Source: Bacteroidota bacterium (GTDB lineage: Bacteria; Bacteroidota; Ignavibacteria; Kapaibacteriales; UBA2268). From it: a stretch of 15,510 nucleotides of DNA. This document shows, in pieces, positions 13,503 to 15,510 of the stretch. The position numbers and the translations under genes were made by a program. The notes beneath the pieces are model-generated. The model was given only the letters and a program-made list of their open reading frames with translations, was not told where the DNA came from and did no database searches. The DNA lies in contig DAHXMP010000298.1 in NCBI GenBank assembly GCA_027371665.1, positions 1 through 15,510 of the forward strand. The letters are read 5' to 3'. How positions within the stretch are numbered: position 1 is the first letter of the stretch; each line of letters begins with the position of its first letter.

Positions 13503-15510
13503 ATGAGGAAAATTTTATTTATTTTATTATCAATGCTATTGGCAATATTAATTAGCTCTTGTGTAACACCTATTGAGTATAGCGGTTCACAGTCAATTGA
13601 AAAATATAAGCCAAAACCGAATACAGAAAATAACTTACTGATAAATGAAAAATTCAAAGTTAACCTGCCGCTAGGATGGAAATTTTCAAAGCCTCAAAAG
13701 GAATTTTATAGGGTAATTGATCCCGCCGGAGCTTATGGAAGCATTGATATCGGGAGAGTTGACGAGAACTCGCTTGTTGACAGGACTAAACTGGCGGAAA
13801 CGGCGAGAGATATTCATTTTACCGATTTCAATGATATTATTGCCTATGAAACAAAAATTGACGATTTGAACGGCTATCTGATTAGAGGTGTTAACAGTGA
13901 TGAATTGGTTAAGTATTGTGCTGCAGTTTCTTCAGGTAACGAATACCTGATTTTTAATCTTACACCGACGGCCAATTCAATAATAAAAGATACGACGGAA
14001 GCATTCAGAATTTTATCATCTTATGAATTGATGCCCAATAATCTGAGTGTTCGAAAGATTAAAGGACTGCCAACGTTTTTCTGCAATGATGGAACATGGG
14101 ATTGGTTTTTCGACTTGGGAGACACGGTTAAAGGGTATTTTATTGCCGGTACTTTTAATGAGCATTTCATCGGTATTCTTGTCGAATCAGCTCAGAGCTC
14201 TAATATTAGAAGCGAAGTTACGCGTAATGATGTTAATGTTCCTGAATTCGACACTGAGATAAGTTTTGGTAATAAAGTCTATCCGGCTCACGCAATGGGT
14301 GTAGAAAAGAGTTATGATAGTTTATCCTATATGTATTATCTGGTCAAAATGAATAATAATACTTATTTGATTACTTTGATAGGTACACCCATTAAACTTG
14401 GAACAAAACTTAATGAGTTTCATAAAGCAAAATTTTTCAAAGATGCACTAAATAATTATTATTTTGATGAGGATTTTGATTTTTATTCGAAAATCTTAAA
14501 ATCAAAGAATAAAGAGAATCTGGGAAAGAACGTAAACTCACGATTCAGCGAAATTGCCCCTGTAATTTCGCCTGACGGGAAGACACTGTATTATTGCCGT
14601 GACCACCACCCTGAAAATCTCGATTTATATTACGGGAATAACCAGGATATATGGTATTCCGAACTCCAGCCTGACGGGTCATGGTCAGAAGCAAAAAACA
14701 TCGGTACTCCCCTTAATGACAGGTATCCCAATGGTGCAGCATCTGTAACTCCCGATGGAAACACCCTGCTTATTTTAGGTATTTACAATAGTGACGGCAC
14801 TCATACTAATGGTTTATCATTGACGCACAGAACAAAGGATGGTTGGAGTTTTCCAGAACCATTACATATTAAAAATTATTACAACAACTCATCATCCACA
14901 TCTGAATGTTTAAGTAGCGATGGGAAAGTAATAATTATGTCTCTTATAAGAGATGATTCAAAAGGGAACAGCGATGATCTGTATGCCAGTTTTTTACAGG
15001 ACAATAATGAATGGTCTGAACCTGTAAGCCTCGGTCCTGTTATTAACACTGAAAATAGTGAATGGGCACCCTACCTTGCGCCTGACGGTGTTTCGCTTTA
15101 TTATTCGAGTAACAAACCAGGCGGATACGGAAGCGATGATATTTATTTATCAAGAAGACTGGACAGTAGCTGGACAAACTGGTCAACTCCTGAGAACTTA
15201 GGTCCTGAGATTAACACAATCGGTAGTGAATCTTATTACACTGTTTCTGCCAAAGGCGATTATGTTTATTTTTGCAATACTAATAATTCTTATGGTAGGA
15301 ATGATATAATGAGAATGGCTCTCGAGCAAAAATATAAACCTGAGCCTGTTATACTCGTTTCCGGAAAAGTATTAAATTCTAAAACAAAGGAACCAATAGA
15401 TGCAAAAGTTTATTACGAGACTCTTCCCGATGGAAAAGAGGCAGGTATTGCACGAACCAATCCGGTGAACGGAGAATATAAAATAGTTCTGCCTTCCTTC
15501 ATCAGTTTCG
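13503..15510 (+). CDS. PD40-propeller lipoprotein with carboxypeptidase-regulatory-like domain (partial)
   Basis: An open frame from ATG 13503 (GGGG ribosome site at 13492-13495) runs to the right edge without a stop, giving 669 residues. The N-terminus is a lipoprotein signal with lipobox ISSC (Cys20). Residues about 45-340 form an N-terminal domain I do not recognise. PD40/WD40-like blades follow at about 354 (ISPDGKTLYY), 416 (VTPDGNTLLI), 471 (LSSDGKVIIM), 525 (LAPDGVSLYY) and 581 (VSAKGDYVYF). A carboxypeptidase-regulatory/Ig-like domain begins near 618 (VSGKVLNSKTKEPIDAKV). In Bacteroidota this order usually leads to a C-terminal OmpA peptidoglycan-binding domain, which would lie outside the window. 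It is expected to be lipid-anchored in the outer membrane and linked to envelope integrity or T9SS-type machinery. Confidence 0.88.
   Translation, partial: MRKILFILLSMLLAILISSCVTPIEYSGSQSIEKYKPKPNTENNLLINEKFKVNLPLGWKFSKPQKEFYRVIDPAGAYGSIDIGRVDENSLVDRTKLAETARDIHFTDFNDIIAYETKIDDLNGYLIRGVNSDELVKYCAAVSSGNEYLIFNLTPTANSIIKDTTEAFRILSSYELMPNNLSVRKIKGLPTFFCNDGTWDWFFDLGDTVKGYFIAGTFNEHFIGILVESAQSSNIRSEVTRNDVNVPEFDTEISFGNKVYPAHAMGVEKSYDSLSYMYYLVKMNNNTYLITLIGTPIKLGTKLNEFHKAKFFKDALNNYYFDEDFDFYSKILKSKNKENLGKNVNSRFSEIAPVISPDGKTLYYCRDHHPENLDLYYGNNQDIWYSELQPDGSWSEAKNIGTPLNDRYPNGAASVTPDGNTLLILGIYNSDGTHTNGLSLTHRTKDGWSFPEPLHIKNYYNNSSSTSECLSSDGKVIIMSLIRDDSKGNSDDLYASFLQDNNEWSEPVSLGPVINTENSEWAPYLAPDGVSLYYSSNKPGGYGSDDIYLSRRLDSSWTNWSTPENLGPEINTIGSESYYTVSAKGDYVYFCNTNNSYGRNDIMRMALEQKYKPEPVILVSGKVLNSKTKEPIDAKVYYETLPDGKEAGIARTNPVNGEYKIVLPSFISF

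Noticed and set aside
1..15510. CRISPR array, rRNA, intact insertion sequence or replication origin
   Set aside because: No regularly spaced short repeats, rRNA-like blocks, transposase-like frames or origin-type repeat clusters were seen on either strand.

Overview
The window looks like chromosome of an AT-rich member of the Bacteroidota/FCB group (Ignavibacteria- or Kapabacteria-like; the exact lineage is inference). Support comes from a C-terminal type IX secretion (T9SS) sorting domain on the 748-residue secreted protein, several short-lipobox lipoproteins, a PD40-propeller lipoprotein of the kind common in that group, and weak Shine-Dalgarno signals on several genes.

Left edge (1 to about 834): two overlapping, very AT-rich genes (a partial unknown protein and a four-helix membrane protein) stop just before a detached 3' half of a tRNA-Thr(CGU) gene at 824-869. 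The tRNA 5' half is missing. This is the usual signature of the distal attachment site of an element integrated in a tRNA gene, so 1-834 is read as the end of an integrated island and the rest as host backbone.

Regulator operon (1040-4981, minus strand): a membrane sensor histidine kinase with an FG-GAP-like propeller sensor, PAS-like and NtrB-like kinase modules, followed 3 nt later by an NtrC-type sigma-54 activator with receiver, AAA+ (GAFTGA) and Fis-type HTH domains.

Plus-strand envelope genes: a T9SS-exported Ig-repeat protein (5270-7516) with a small lipoprotein (7543-7968); a two-TM protein with a PhnD-like substrate-binding domain (8262-10370); a small outer-membrane barrel protein (10549-11073) with a secreted propeller protein (11100-13421); a strong intrinsic terminator (13448-13483); and a PD40 propeller lipoprotein running off the right edge (13503-15510).

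Main discovery: the control regions at 5000-5220 and 10380-10515 share one layout. Each has two palindromes of the form TGMTAA-N4-TTAKCA, exactly 30 bp apart centre to centre, with the nearer palindrome about 74 bp upstream of a sigma-54-like -24/-12 element (TGGCAC-N5-TTGG). A further sigma-54-like element (TGGTAC-N5-TTGC) points the other way, toward the kinase operon. The simplest reading is that the encoded activator binds these paired palindromes and drives a small envelope regulon: its own operon, the T9SS protein operon and the barrel/propeller operon. The sequence shows the sites; the binding is inferred.
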